NCBI GenBank assembly: GCA_048173955.1
Contig: DBEYOB010000009.1
Location: 1 to 28,384, forward strand
Origin: CAZUFB01 sp048173955
GTDB lineage: Bacteria > Actinomycetota > Coriobacteriia > Coriobacteriales > UMGS124
DNA length: 28,384 bases
Reading direction: 5' to 3'
A model generated the notes under the pieces. The model was not told the origin of the DNA, searched no databases, and saw nothing but the letters and a program-made list of their open reading frames with translations. Shown in pieces: positions 15,541 to 24,119 of the stretch. A program made the position numbers and the translations under genes. The number at the start of each line of letters is the position of its first letter. Within the stretch, counting starts at the first letter, position 1.

Positions 15541-16224
15541 CTACCGGCGGTCGCGCCAGCCGTCGCGATCCCGAAAGGCGTGGCGGCGGAAGTACAGCTC
15601 GACGGGCTCCTCCCCCGGCGCCGACTCGACGACCCGCTGGACCACGACGTCGCCGCTGCCGAAGTCCAGAGAGGCCGTGACGCGGCAGGCGCGGCCGCCC
15701 TCGCCGAACTCGGTCAGCAGCGCGTGGCAGAGGTAGCCCCGCGCGTCGTACTGCAGCACGGCGCTCAGCGTGTTGGACTCGCCGGGGACGTCGGAGGTCT
15801 CGAGGCGCAGGTGGATGGGCGTGGCGCCGGGATCGTCGGAGGGCAGCTCCTCCACACGCGTGAAGCTGTAGCCCCGCTCGGGAATCCCTCCCCACACGGC
15901 GCCGACGGCGCCGAACGGGTGGCCCGACAGCTCCGCCGCCTCGGCGAGCAGCACGTTCACGAAGTCGGCGGCGGCGCGCAGCTCGCGCGCGAGGCCCGCG
16001 CCGCCGTCCCCCTCCCCATCCTCCCCCAGCTCGCCCTCGGGGAGCGGGAACGCGTAGACCGTCTTGAAGCCGCCCTTCTTCCTGCGCGCGGTGACCACCG
16101 GCAGCAGGCCGCGCACGCCGAAGGGGAACGCGTCCGACTCCTCGACGGCAGCCCCCACCGACCGCTCCCCCGTCAGCTCGACGGTCTCCGCGCCGAAGCG
16201 CGCGTTGTCGCCCAAAAACTGCAC
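15541..16224 (-). CDS. Hypothetical protein, 227 residues
   Basis: I do not recognise this protein. The frame is open for 227 codons from a GTG at 16224, which is preceded by a strong GAAGGGAGAAGAGGG site. It begins VQFLGDNARFGAETVELTGE. The rest alternates beta-strand-like stretches (GLLPVVTARRKKGGFKTVYAF, TPIHLRLETSD, VVVQRVVESAPGEEPVELYF) with a Gly/Asp/Glu-rich loop around residue 78. There is no signal peptide, membrane helix or cysteine cluster. It lies between the HAD gene (77 bases upstream) and the ileS T-box, with a perfect hairpin GCCCGGC/GCCGGGC at 16250-16265 in the upstream gap. Codon use matches the neighbours. A soluble beta-rich cytoplasmic protein is the most that can be said. 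Confidence 0.7.
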   Translation of the reverse strand: MQFLGDNARFGAETVELTGERSVGAAVEESDAFPFGVRGLLPVVTARRKKGGFKTVYAFPLPEGELGEDGEGDGGAGLARELRAAADFVNVLLAEAAELSGHPFGAVGAVWGGIPERGYSFTRVEELPSDDPGATPIHLRLETSDVPGESNTLSAVLQYDARGYLCHALLTEFGEGGRACRVTASLDFGSGDVVVQRVVESAPGEEPVELYFRRHAFRDRDGWRDRR

Positions 16225-16301
16225 CGCCCTCTTCTCCCTTCGTTCGAACGCCCGGCAAGCCGGGCCGTCTGTGTCGGAACCGCCCGTGCGCGCCCCGCTG
16301 C

Positions 16302-17006
16302 TCACATCCCGCGGGCGCCCGCCGCATAGCCGCCGGCGAGGAAGCGCCCGGCGTCGAGCTCCCCCCAGCCGCGGACCGCCACGTCGGCGACGTCCGCGAG
16401 CTCGGCGAGCGTCCCCGAGTCGTCGCGGTCCCACACGCCGACCGTCCGGTAGCCGGCGCGGGCGGCCGTCCTGAGCGCGTAGACCGCGTCCTCGAAGACC
16501 CACGTCTCGGAGCGCGCCGAGCCGCCGATGAGCTCGCGGGCACGGTCGTAGGCGGTCGGCTCGCGCTTCGAGACCCCCACGTCGTCGGTCGAGACCACGG
16601 CGCGGATGTAGGGGGCCAGGCCCGTGCAGGCCAGGCCGGGGTCGAGCATGCTGTGGGGGCTCGACGAGGCGACCGCGCACGGCACGCCCGCCTCGTCGAG
16701 GCGGCGAACGAACTCGAAGACGCCGGGCCGCAGGCGCGCCTGCGTGGCGTAGTGGTGGACGAGCCGCTCGACGATCAGGTCGGACACCGCGCGCCGCGAG
16801 GCGCACAGGCCGAGCCGGTCGTGGAAGAACGCCGCGGACTCCTCGAGCGTGTAGGAGCGCAGCGCCGCCACCTCGCCGTCGGTGAGCCGGTGCCCCGCGC
16901 GCGCGGCGAGCTCGTCCTCCACGGCGATCCACAGGCCCATCGTGTCCATCAGGGTCCCGTCGCAGTCGAAGACCGCCCCCCGGGGAACCACCGCACGTTC
17001 GGCCAT
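16302..17006 (-). CDS. HAD-superfamily hydrolase (beta-phosphoglucomutase-like)
   Basis: A haloacid-dehalogenase-type phosphatase or phosphomutase. The 234-residue protein has motif I FDCDGTLMDT with nucleophile Asp14 and acid/base Asp16, a helical cap domain (about 25-90) typical of subclass I, motif II SSS (VASSSPHSM), motif III Lys in VSKREPTAYDRA, and motif IV ED in VFEDAVYALRTA. The cap and motif order resemble beta-phosphoglucomutase and phosphoglycolate phosphatase relatives, but the substrate cannot be told. The ATG at 17006 is preceded by GGAGGAGGG. It is transcribed divergently from ftsH, with 172 bases between the two starts. Confidence 0.85.
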   Translation of the reverse strand: MAERAVVPRGAVFDCDGTLMDTMGLWIAVEDELAARAGHRLTDGEVAALRSYTLEESAAFFHDRLGLCASRRAVSDLIVERLVHHYATQARLRPGVFEFVRRLDEAGVPCAVASSSPHSMLDPGLACTGLAPYIRAVVSTDDVGVSKREPTAYDRARELIGGSARSETWVFEDAVYALRTAARAGYRTVGVWDRDDSGTLAELADVADVAVRGWGELDAGRFLAGGYAAGARGM

Positions 17007-17178
17007 CCTCCCGGCCCTCCTCCCCGCGCCCGCGCGGCACCTCCGCCGGCGCGCGATTTACGTAGTTACTGCGAAGGGCCGACTTCGCGGCGCCCCGCCT
17101 TTACCGCCTGGGAATATCTAACCAAATATAGTGCACGCGCGGACGGCGCGCAGCATGGCCGCGAAAGGAACATGCCCC
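17007..17178. promoter_or_regulatory. Divergent promoter region between the HAD gene and ftsH
   Basis: This gap must hold promoters for both directions. It contains a perfect hairpin GCGAAG (17071-17076)/CTTCGC (17083-17088) and the only AT-rich stretch nearby (17111-17132). A weak plus-strand candidate is TTTACC (17100-17105) with AAATAT (17124-17129), spacing 18. The hairpin could be an operator. None of these is certain. Confidence 0.35.
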
Positions 17179-19125
17179 TTGAATATGGACGAGAGCAAGA
17201 AACGCCGCACCATGATCGCCTACGTCATCGTGGGCGTGCTCGTCATCGTGCTCCTCAACACCATCCTCGCACCCCAGCTCACCCAGCCGAAGGTGACCGA
17301 GGTGCCCTACACCCAGATGCTCGAGATGGTGGACGCCGGCGAGGTCGACGAGTTCAACTACAACCTGAGCACCGGCGCGCTCACCTTCAGCACTGAGGCG
17401 GAGGACGGCGCGGTCGCCTACTACACCACGACCTACTGGCCCAACGACGACAGCCTGCTGACGCGCCTCGAGGAGTCCGGCGCCACGGCTTCGACCACCA
17501 TCGAGCAGTCGGGCAACGGCGCGATGCTCGTCTACCTGCTCACGCTCTTTTTGCCCCTGCTCATCTTCATCGGCGCCGGCTGGTGGATCAACCGCAAGCT
17601 CAAGAAGCAGCTCGGCGACGACAACCCCTCGATGAGCTTCGGCGGGTTCGGCCAGGGTCTGGGCCGCTCGGGGGCGAAGATCGTCGCGGAGAAGGAGACC
17701 GGCGTGACCTTCGAGGACGTCGCCGGCCAGGACGAGGCCAAGGAGGCGCTGACCGAGATCGTCGACTTCCTCGACCGCCCCGAGCGATACGAGGAGATCG
17801 GCGCGAAGCTCCCGCGCGGCGCCCTGCTCGTCGGGCCTCCCGGCACGGGCAAGACGCTGCTCGCCAAGGCCGTGGCGGGCGAGGCCCGCGTCCCGTTCTT
17901 CTCGATCTCGGGCTCCGAGTTCGTCGAGATGTTCGTCGGCCGCGGCGCCGCCAAGGTGCGCGACCTGTTCAAGCAGGCCAAGGAGAAGGCCCCCTGCATC
18001 GTCTTCATCGACGAGATCGACACCATCGGCAAGCGCCGCGACACGGCGGGCTTCACGAGCAACGACGAGCGCGAGCAGACGCTCAACCAGCTGCTCACCG
18101 AGATGGACGGCTTCGACAACCACAAGGGCATCGTCGTGCTCGGCGCCACCAACCGCCCCGAGACGCTCGACCCGGCCCTTTTGCGCCCGGGCCGCTTCGA
18201 CCGCCGCATCCCCGTCGAGCTCCCCGACCTCAACGGCCGCACCTCGATCCTCAAGCTCCACGCCAAGAACGTCAAGATGGCCGGCGCGATCGACTTCGGC
18301 GCCATCGCGCGCGCCACGTCGGGGGCCTCGGGCGCCGATCTGGCGAACATCGTGAACGAGGCGGCGCTGCGGGCGGTGCGCGAGGGCCGCAAGGGCGTCG
18401 TCCAGGAGGACCTGCAGGAGTCGGTCGAGGTCGTCATCGCCGGCCAGCAGCGCAAGAGCATGGTGCTCTCCGACAAGGAGAAGAAGATGGTGGCCTACCA
18501 CGAGGTCGGCCACGCCCTGGTCGCCGCCAAGCAGTCGAACTCCGCGCCCGTCACCAAGATTACGATCGTGCCGCGTACCTCGGGCGCGCTGGGCTACACG
18601 ATGCAGGTCGACGAGGACGAGCACTTCCTGACCACCGAGGCCGAGGCGCTCGACAAGCTCGCCACCCTGTGCGGCGGCCGCGCCGCGGAGGAGCTCGTGT
18701 TCGACACGGCCACGACCGGAGCGGCGAACGACATCGAGCAGGCGACCAAGCTCGCCCGCAACATGGTGACGCGCTTCGGCATGAGCAAGGAGTTCGGCAT
18801 GGTGACGCTCGGGACGGTGCAGAGCCGCTATCTGGGCGGCGACACCTCCCTCACCTGCAGCGACGGCACGGCAGAGAAGGTCGACGCCGAGGTCATGCGC
18901 ATCGTGGGCGCCGCGCACGACAAGGCGCTGCGCATCCTGCGCGAGAACAAGTTCAAGCTCCACGAGATCGCCGGCTACCTCGTGCGCAAGGAGAGCATCA
19001 CCGGCGACGAGTTCATGAAGATACTCGAGGACGCCCCGGCCGACCTCAACGAGAGGACGCTCAGGAGCGCCCAGGGCGGCCAGGAAAGCCCTGCGGCCGA
19101 CCGTCCCGCCCCGTCGGACGACTAG
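17179..19125 (+). CDS. ftsH: ATP-dependent zinc metalloprotease FtsH
   Basis: FtsH is a membrane-anchored AAA+ protease that degrades misfolded membrane proteins and some regulators. Residues 12-30 and about 115-140 are the two membrane helices around a periplasmic/external domain. They are followed by the AAA domain with Walker A GPPGTGKT (from Gly219), Walker B VFIDEID and the arginine-finger segment RPGRFDRR. The protease domain has HEVGH (H441, E442, H445) and a third zinc ligand Asp518 in GAANDIEQAT. The pore loop MFVGRGAAKVR has Arg where FVGVGA or FVGMGA is usual. The start is uncertain: TTG 17179 sits nine bases after AAAGGA, whereas ATG 17185 sits fifteen bases after it. A GTG at 17131 is too far upstream. 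It is a single-gene unit ending in a strong terminator. Confidence 0.96.
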   Translation: MNMDESKKRRTMIAYVIVGVLVIVLLNTILAPQLTQPKVTEVPYTQMLEMVDAGEVDEFNYNLSTGALTFSTEAEDGAVAYYTTTYWPNDDSLLTRLEESGATASTTIEQSGNGAMLVYLLTLFLPLLIFIGAGWWINRKLKKQLGDDNPSMSFGGFGQGLGRSGAKIVAEKETGVTFEDVAGQDEAKEALTEIVDFLDRPERYEEIGAKLPRGALLVGPPGTGKTLLAKAVAGEARVPFFSISGSEFVEMFVGRGAAKVRDLFKQAKEKAPCIVFIDEIDTIGKRRDTAGFTSNDEREQTLNQLLTEMDGFDNHKGIVVLGATNRPETLDPALLRPGRFDRRIPVELPDLNGRTSILKLHAKNVKMAGAIDFGAIARATSGASGADLANIVNEAALRAVREGRKGVVQEDLQESVEVVIAGQQRKSMVLSDKEKKMVAYHEVGHALVAAKQSNSAPVTKITIVPRTSGALGYTMQVDEDEHFLTTEAEALDKLATLCGGRAAEELVFDTATTGAANDIEQATKLARNMVTRFGMSKEFGMVTLGTVQSRYLGGDTSLTCSDGTAEKVDAEVMRIVGAAHDKALRILRENKFKLHEIAGYLVRKESITGDEFMKILEDAPADLNERTLRSAQGGQESPAADRPAPSDD

Positions 19126-19172
19126 ACCCCGCCAAGAGCGCGCGGGCGAGGCCCCAAGGCCTCCCCTTCCCG

Positions 19173-19214
19173 CGGCGCCCCGCCCGTGCCGAGCGCACGG
19201 CGGGGCGCCGTTTT
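19173..19214 (+). terminator. Intrinsic terminator of ftsH
   Basis: The arms CGGCGCCCCGCC and GGCGGGGCGCCG form a perfect 12-base stem that extends through CGTGC/GCACG past one bulged C to a CGAGC loop, followed by TTTTG. It begins 47 bases after the ftsH stop and separates ftsH from the marR operon. Confidence 0.85.
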
Positions 19215-19257
19215 GCGCCCTTTGTACGGGCCGTGCAGAGCGGGAACTCTCGGGTCC

Positions 19258-19304
19258 GTACTAGTTTAGTACGTATAATGTTTAGCATCTAAACACTTAG
19301 ATGC
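19258..19304 (+). promoter_or_regulatory. marR operon promoter with overlapping operator palindromes
   Basis: A perfect TATAAT -10 lies at 19274-19279. No good -35 is present at the expected position. Three perfect inverted repeats surround it: GTACTA-gtt-TAGTAC (19258-19272), GTTTAG-cat-CTAAAC (19280-19294) and GCATCTAA-acac-TTAGATGC (19285-19304). The last two overlap and cover the likely transcription start. This is the usual position for a MarR repressor to block its own promoter. The AT-rich composition stands out against the neighbouring GC-rich DNA. Confidence 0.75.
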
Positions 19305-19324
19305 CAGCAGGAAGGAGGGCGCGC

Positions 19325-19858
19325 ATGGCCGAAAGCACATCGGGCCCGTCGGCGGGCCCCGCGGCTCCGGACTGCGGCGACGAGGCGTACGAGCGGTTCA
19401 AGCGCGAGCTGCACGACGGGTTCCGCCTCATCGCGAGGGGTCATCGCATCCCCCCGGTCGACCTCGGCGGCCTCACCGCGGCCGAGACCGACGTGGTGAT
19501 CGCCCTGTCCCACGCGCTCCGCCACGGAATCGAGGCGCGGCCCAGCAAGATCGCCCGCTTCATCGACTCCACCCCCAGCGCCCTCTCGCAGACGCTCAGG
19601 TCGCTCGAGCGCAAGGGTTACGTGGCGCGCAGGCGCCTGGGGACGGACTCCCGCGGGGTGGTGCTCGACCTGACCGACGAGGGGCGCCGCCTGGCCGACG
19701 AGGGAGAGTCCGCGCTCGACGCTCGCTTCAGGGAGCTGTTCGCCTACCTCGGCGAAGACGACGCCCGGACGCTTTTGCGCGTGTTCGGGCGCATGGTCGC
19801 TTTTCTGACGGGGAGCCGCGGCGCGGACGGGGCCGACCTGGGAGAGGAGCGGGCATGA
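19325..19858 (+). CDS. MarR family transcriptional regulator
   Basis: A 177-residue winged-helix protein of the MarR family, dimeric repressors that often respond to small ligands. The winged helix runs from about residue 55 to 125, with the recognition helix region STPSALSQTLRSLERKGYVARRR and the wing TDSRGVVLDLTDEGRR, which is the MarR hallmark. The N-terminal 20 residues are Ser/Gly/Pro-rich. The ATG at 19325 is preceded by GGAAGGAGGG; an ATG eight codons earlier lies inside the operator palindrome and lacks a ribosome site. The stop overlaps the next ABC gene as ATGA, so the two are translationally coupled. It probably represses its own operon through the palindromes at 19258-19304, and the ligand may be a substrate of the exporter. 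Confidence 0.92.
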   Translation: MAESTSGPSAGPAAPDCGDEAYERFKRELHDGFRLIARGHRIPPVDLGGLTAAETDVVIALSHALRHGIEARPSKIARFIDSTPSALSQTLRSLERKGYVARRRLGTDSRGVVLDLTDEGRRLADEGESALDARFRELFAYLGEDDARTLLRVFGRMVAFLTGSRGADGADLGEERA

Positions 19859-22134
19859 GGATCCTGCGCTACCTGAAAATCGCCCCCGCGGCGGTGGCGC
19901 TCATCGTGTGCCTGCTGGTGGTGCAGGCGTTCACCGACCTGTCGCTTCCGCACTATACCTCGGACATCGTCGACGTGGGCATCCAGCAGTCGGGCATCGA
20001 GCACGTCGCCGTCGACGAGATGAGCGCCGAGACGTTCGAGGCCGTCTGCATGATGGCGCCTGCCGACGACGAGGGGCTCATTCGCGGCGCCTACGCGCAA
20101 GGGGACGATGGGAACTACCATCTGCAGGACGGGGCGCGCCGCGACATCGGCGCCCTCGACGAGGCGGTGGCTCTGCCGCTGGCGGCGGTCCACTACGCCG
20201 ACCAAATCGAGGGGTTCGACCTCGCCCGAATCCAGCAGGCCTACCAGGCCGGCGCCGTCACCAAGGACGACATCTCCCAGGCGCTCGACGAGGCCGTGGG
20301 CAGGGGTGCCGACGGGCAGGACGGGTCAGGCGGGTCGCTGAGCGAAGCCCTGCTCGAGCAGCAGGCCATCGCCGCTGCGAAGGCGGAGTACGAGTTGGTC
20401 GGCTACGACCTCGAGGGGCTGCAGATGCGCTACCTGCTGCGCACGGGCGCCCTGATGCTGGGACTCGCCGCCCTGGGCATGGCGGCCACGATCCTCGCGG
20501 GCTACATCGCCTCGCGCACCGCCGCCAAGATCGGCCGCACGCTGCGCGGGCGGCTGTTCGAGCGCGTCGTCGGGTTCTCCGACGCCGAGGTCCAGCGCTT
20601 CTCGGCCGCCTCGCTCATCACGCGCGGTACCAACGACGTCCAGCAGATCCAGATGGTGACGGTCATGGTGCTGCGCATGGTGCTTTACGCGCCCATCCTG
20701 GCGATCGGCGGCATCGTCATGGTGTCCACCACCGACGTTTCCATGGGCTGGGTCATCGTGCTGGCCGTGGCGTGCCTGTTCGTCCTGATCGGCATCCTCA
20801 TGGCGGTCGCCATGCCGAAGTTCAAAATCATGCAGAAGCTCATCGACCGCGTGAACCTGGTGGCCCGCGAGATACTCACCGGCCTGCCCGTCATCCGCGC
20901 GTTCGACCGGCAGGAGTTCGAGGCCAAGCGCTTCGACGACGCGAACGGCACCCTGATGCGCACCCAGCTGTTCACCAACCGCGTCATGACGTTCATGACG
21001 CCCGCGATCATGCTCATCATGAACGCCGTGAGCGTGCTCATCGTGTGGGTGGGCGGCCATGCAATCGACCAGGGCGCCATCCAGACCGGCGACATGATCG
21101 CGTTCATCACCTACTCGATGGTGGTCATCATGTCGTTCCTCATCATCGGCATGATGTCCATCATGCTCCCCCGCGCCAACGTCGCCGCCGAGCGCATCGA
21201 CGAGGTGCTCTCCTGCGCGTCGAGCATCCACGACCCCGCGGCACCCCGCGACGCGGAACTCCCCGCCGCCGGCGGCGCCGCGGTCGCGTTCGACGACGTG
21301 ACGTTTGCCTACCCCGACACGGAGGCAAGCGGGCAGACCGAGGGCAAGGCCTCCGGAAGGGGCGCTGCCAGGGGCACCGGAAGCGACCGGGCGCCGGATG
21401 CGGCCCGGCACGACGCCCGGCAGCCCGAGGCGGCCCTCGAGCACATCAGCTTCACGGTTGAGCCCGGGACGACCTGCGCCATCGTGGGATCGACCGGATC
21501 GGGCAAGTCGACCCTGGTCAAGCTGATCGAGCGCTTCTACGACGTGACGGGGGGCTCGGTTTCCATCGACGGCGTGGACGTGCGCGATCTCACCCAGCAC
21601 AAGCTGCGCTCGACGGTGGCCTACGTGCCCCAGCAGGCGTTCCTGTTCTCGGGCACCATCGCCAGCAACATAGCCTACAGCGACCAGGACATGGAAGAAG
21701 ACCGCATCGAGCGCGCTGCGCGGACGGCGCAGGCCGACGGCTTCATCGAGGAGAAGCCCGAGGGCTACGGCGCACCCATCGCCCAGGGCGGCACCAACGT
21801 CTCGGGCGGGCAGCGGCAGCGTCTGTGCATCGCCCGCGCCCTGGCGACCGACGCCCGCGTGCTGCTGTTCGACGACAGTTTCTCGGCGCTGGACTACAAG
21901 ACTGACGCCGCGCTGCGCCGGGCGCTCGCCCTCGAGACGACCGACCGCACGGTCATCATCGTGGCGCAGCGCATCTCGACCGTGCTCGATGCCGACCAGA
22001 TTGTCGTGCTCGACGACGGCCGCATGGTGGGCAGGGGCACGCACGCGCAGCTTATGGAGAGCTGCGAGGAATACCGCGAGATCGCCTACTCGCAACTGTC
22101 GGAGGACGAGCTGAGGGGAGGTGGCGCACGATGA
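19855..22134 (+). CDS. ABC exporter half-transporter with a degenerate ATPase site
   Basis: A type IV (MsbA/Sav1866-like) exporter subunit with a fused membrane and nucleotide-binding domain, 759 residues. TM1 spans about residues 10-30. An external segment of about 155 residues then follows before TM2 (from about 191), far longer than in most homologues. The NBD has Walker A GSTGSGKST (from 545), the canonical signature VSGGQ (649-653) and Walker B LLFDD in which the catalytic Glu is Asp674; the H-loop His is Gln705. A linker of about 45 residues rich in Gly, Arg and Asp (around 485-525) interrupts the start of the NBD. It overlaps marR and the next gene by ATGA junctions. Together with the next gene it should form a heterodimer; the substrate is unknown. 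Confidence 0.93.
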   Translation: MRILRYLKIAPAAVALIVCLLVVQAFTDLSLPHYTSDIVDVGIQQSGIEHVAVDEMSAETFEAVCMMAPADDEGLIRGAYAQGDDGNYHLQDGARRDIGALDEAVALPLAAVHYADQIEGFDLARIQQAYQAGAVTKDDISQALDEAVGRGADGQDGSGGSLSEALLEQQAIAAAKAEYELVGYDLEGLQMRYLLRTGALMLGLAALGMAATILAGYIASRTAAKIGRTLRGRLFERVVGFSDAEVQRFSAASLITRGTNDVQQIQMVTVMVLRMVLYAPILAIGGIVMVSTTDVSMGWVIVLAVACLFVLIGILMAVAMPKFKIMQKLIDRVNLVAREILTGLPVIRAFDRQEFEAKRFDDANGTLMRTQLFTNRVMTFMTPAIMLIMNAVSVLIVWVGGHAIDQGAIQTGDMIAFITYSMVVIMSFLIIGMMSIMLPRANVAAERIDEVLSCASSIHDPAAPRDAELPAAGGAAVAFDDVTFAYPDTEASGQTEGKASGRGAARGTGSDRAPDAARHDARQPEAALEHISFTVEPGTTCAIVGSTGSGKSTLVKLIERFYDVTGGSVSIDGVDVRDLTQHKLRSTVAYVPQQAFLFSGTIASNIAYSDQDMEEDRIERAARTAQADGFIEEKPEGYGAPIAQGGTNVSGGQRQRLCIARALATDARVLLFDDSFSALDYKTDAALRRALALETTDRTVIIVAQRISTVLDADQIVVLDDGRMVGRGTHAQLMESCEEYREIAYSQLSEDELRGGGAR

Positions 22135-24119
22135 GCCCCAACGACAAGATGCGCGCCGCAGGTGCGAGGCGCGCAGGCAGCCGCGATATCCGCGACGGTC
22201 GCGCGACCGCACCTGTGTCGCATGCCGGTTCCGACGCGCACGGCGAACCAGGCGCCGGCATGCCCCCGCGCAGGCCGCACGGCATGGGCATGGGCCACGG
22301 GCCCGGCATGGGAATGGCCGGCGTCAAGGCAAAGGACTTCAAGGGCACCTCAAAGCGGCTGCTGTCGTTCATGGGGCGCTTCAAGGCGCCGTTCGCCGTC
22401 GCCATCGTGTTCGCCGTGGGCTCCACGGTGTTCAGCATCATCGGGCCCAAGGTCCTCTCGCAGGCCACCACCGAGCTGTTCGAGGGCATGGCGGCCAAGA
22501 TCGCCGGGACCGGCGGCATCGACTTCGGCGCGGTCGGCGGCATCCTGCTCGCCACGCTGGCGCTCTACGCCGTGAGCGCCGCATGCTCGTTCGTCCAGGG
22601 ATGGACGATGTCCTCGGTCTCGCAGCGCATGTGCTACCAGCTGCGCCGCGAGATCGCCGAGAAGATAGACCGTGTGCCCATGGGCTACTTCGAGTCCACC
22701 TCGGTCGGCGACACGCTCTCGCGCATCACCAACGACGTGGACTCGCTGGGCCAGAGCCTCAACCAGGGCGTCACCCAGCTCATCACCAGCAGCGCCACGA
22801 TCGTCGGCGTGCTCGTCATGATGCTGACGATCAACCCGCTCATGACGCTGGTGACGCTGGTGATCGTACCGGTGTCGCTGGTTCTGGTGGGCGTCATCGT
22901 CAAACGCTCCCAGAAGTACTTCCGCCAGCAGCAGGCCATGCTGGGCGCCATCAACGGCCAGGTCGAGGAGACGTTCTCCGGCCAGAACGTGGTGCGGGCG
23001 TTCTGCCAGGAGGGGCGCGCCGTCGCCGCATTCGGACAGGCGAACGAGCGCCTGTACGAGGCCGGCTGGAAGTCGCAGTTCCTCTCGGGCCTCATGATGC
23101 CGGTCATGAACTTCGTGAGCAACGCCGGATACGTGGCCGTGGCCGTGCTCGGAAGCGTGTTCGCCGCCCGGGGCATTATCACCGTGGGCGACATCCAGGC
23201 GTTCATCCAGTATGTCAAGAACTTCACGCAGCCCATCACCCAGCTCGCCCAGGTGTCGAACATCCTGCAGCTCATGGCCGCCTCGGCCGAGCGCGTCTTC
23301 GAGTTCCTCGACGCCCCCGAGGAGACGTCCGAGCAGCCCGGGGCCACGACCGACGGCGTGCGCTGCGACGTGGAATTCGACCACGTGAGCTTCGGGTACA
23401 CGCCCGGCAAGACCGTCATCCGCGACTTCTCCGCCAGTGTGCGCGAGGGGCAGACGGTGGCGCTCGTGGGTCCCACCGGCACCGGCAAGACCACGATGGT
23501 GAAGCTGCTCATGCGCTTCTACGACGTGAGCGGGGGCGCCATACGCATCGGCGGCCACGACGTGCGCGGCTTCGCCCGCAACGACCTGCGCAGCCTGTTC
23601 GGCATGGTGCTGCAGGACACGTGGCTGTTCAAGGGGACCATCCGCGAGAACATCCGCTACGGCAAGCTCGACGCCACCGACGAGGAGGTCGAGGCCGCGG
23701 CGAAGGCGGCCTACGCGCACCACTTCATCAGCACGCTGCCGCACGGCTACGACACCGAGATCAACGAGGACGCGAGCAACATCAGCCAGGGCCAGCGCCA
23801 GCTGCTCACCATCGCGCGCGCCATTTTGGCAGACCGGCGCATGCTCATCCTCGACGAGGCGACCTCGAGCGTGGACACGCGCACCGAGGAGCGCATCCAG
23901 AAGGCCATGGACAACCTGATGGCCGGGCGGACCTCGTTCGTCATCGCGCACCGCCTGTCGACGATCCGCTCCGCCGACCTGATCCTGGTCATCCGCGACG
24001 GCGACATCGTGGAGCAGGGCACCCACGGCGAGCTGCTCGCCGCCGGCGGGTTCTACGCCGACCTCTACAACGCGCAGTTCGCCAAGGAGGGGCAGAGGGG
24101 GCTCGACGAGGAGGGGTAG
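22131..24119 (+). CDS. ABC exporter half-transporter with the catalytically intact ATPase site
   Basis: The 662-residue partner of the preceding half-transporter. It starts with about 65 soluble residues, ending in a Met/His/Gly/Pro-rich run (GMGMGHGPGMGMAG), then six membrane segments between about 85 and 370. The NBD has Walker A GPTGTGKTT (from 447), a non-canonical signature ISQGQ (551-555), Walker B LILDEAT with catalytic Glu576, and H-loop His607. The intact Walker B of this protein would pair with the canonical SGGQ of its partner, and the partner's Asp674 with this SQGQ. This is the arrangement of heterodimeric exporters with one degenerate site. The ATG at 22131 overlaps the previous stop (ATGA), with GAGGGGAGGTGG upstream. 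It is the last gene of the marR operon. Confidence 0.93.
   Translation: MSPNDKMRAAGARRAGSRDIRDGRATAPVSHAGSDAHGEPGAGMPPRRPHGMGMGHGPGMGMAGVKAKDFKGTSKRLLSFMGRFKAPFAVAIVFAVGSTVFSIIGPKVLSQATTELFEGMAAKIAGTGGIDFGAVGGILLATLALYAVSAACSFVQGWTMSSVSQRMCYQLRREIAEKIDRVPMGYFESTSVGDTLSRITNDVDSLGQSLNQGVTQLITSSATIVGVLVMMLTINPLMTLVTLVIVPVSLVLVGVIVKRSQKYFRQQQAMLGAINGQVEETFSGQNVVRAFCQEGRAVAAFGQANERLYEAGWKSQFLSGLMMPVMNFVSNAGYVAVAVLGSVFAARGIITVGDIQAFIQYVKNFTQPITQLAQVSNILQLMAASAERVFEFLDAPEETSEQPGATTDGVRCDVEFDHVSFGYTPGKTVIRDFSASVREGQTVALVGPTGTGKTTMVKLLMRFYDVSGGAIRIGGHDVRGFARNDLRSLFGMVLQDTWLFKGTIRENIRYGKLDATDEEVEAAAKAAYAHHFISTLPHGYDTEINEDASNISQGQRQLLTIARAILADRRMLILDEATSSVDTRTEERIQKAMDNLMAGRTSFVIAHRLSTIRSADLILVIRDGDIVEQGTHGELLAAGGFYADLYNAQFAKEGQRGLDEEG

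Noticed and set aside
17131..17178. An upstream GTG start for ftsH at 17131
   Set aside because: It overlaps the likely promoter, has no ribosome binding site, and adds residues not typical of FtsH; AAAGGA at 17164-17169 serves the later start.
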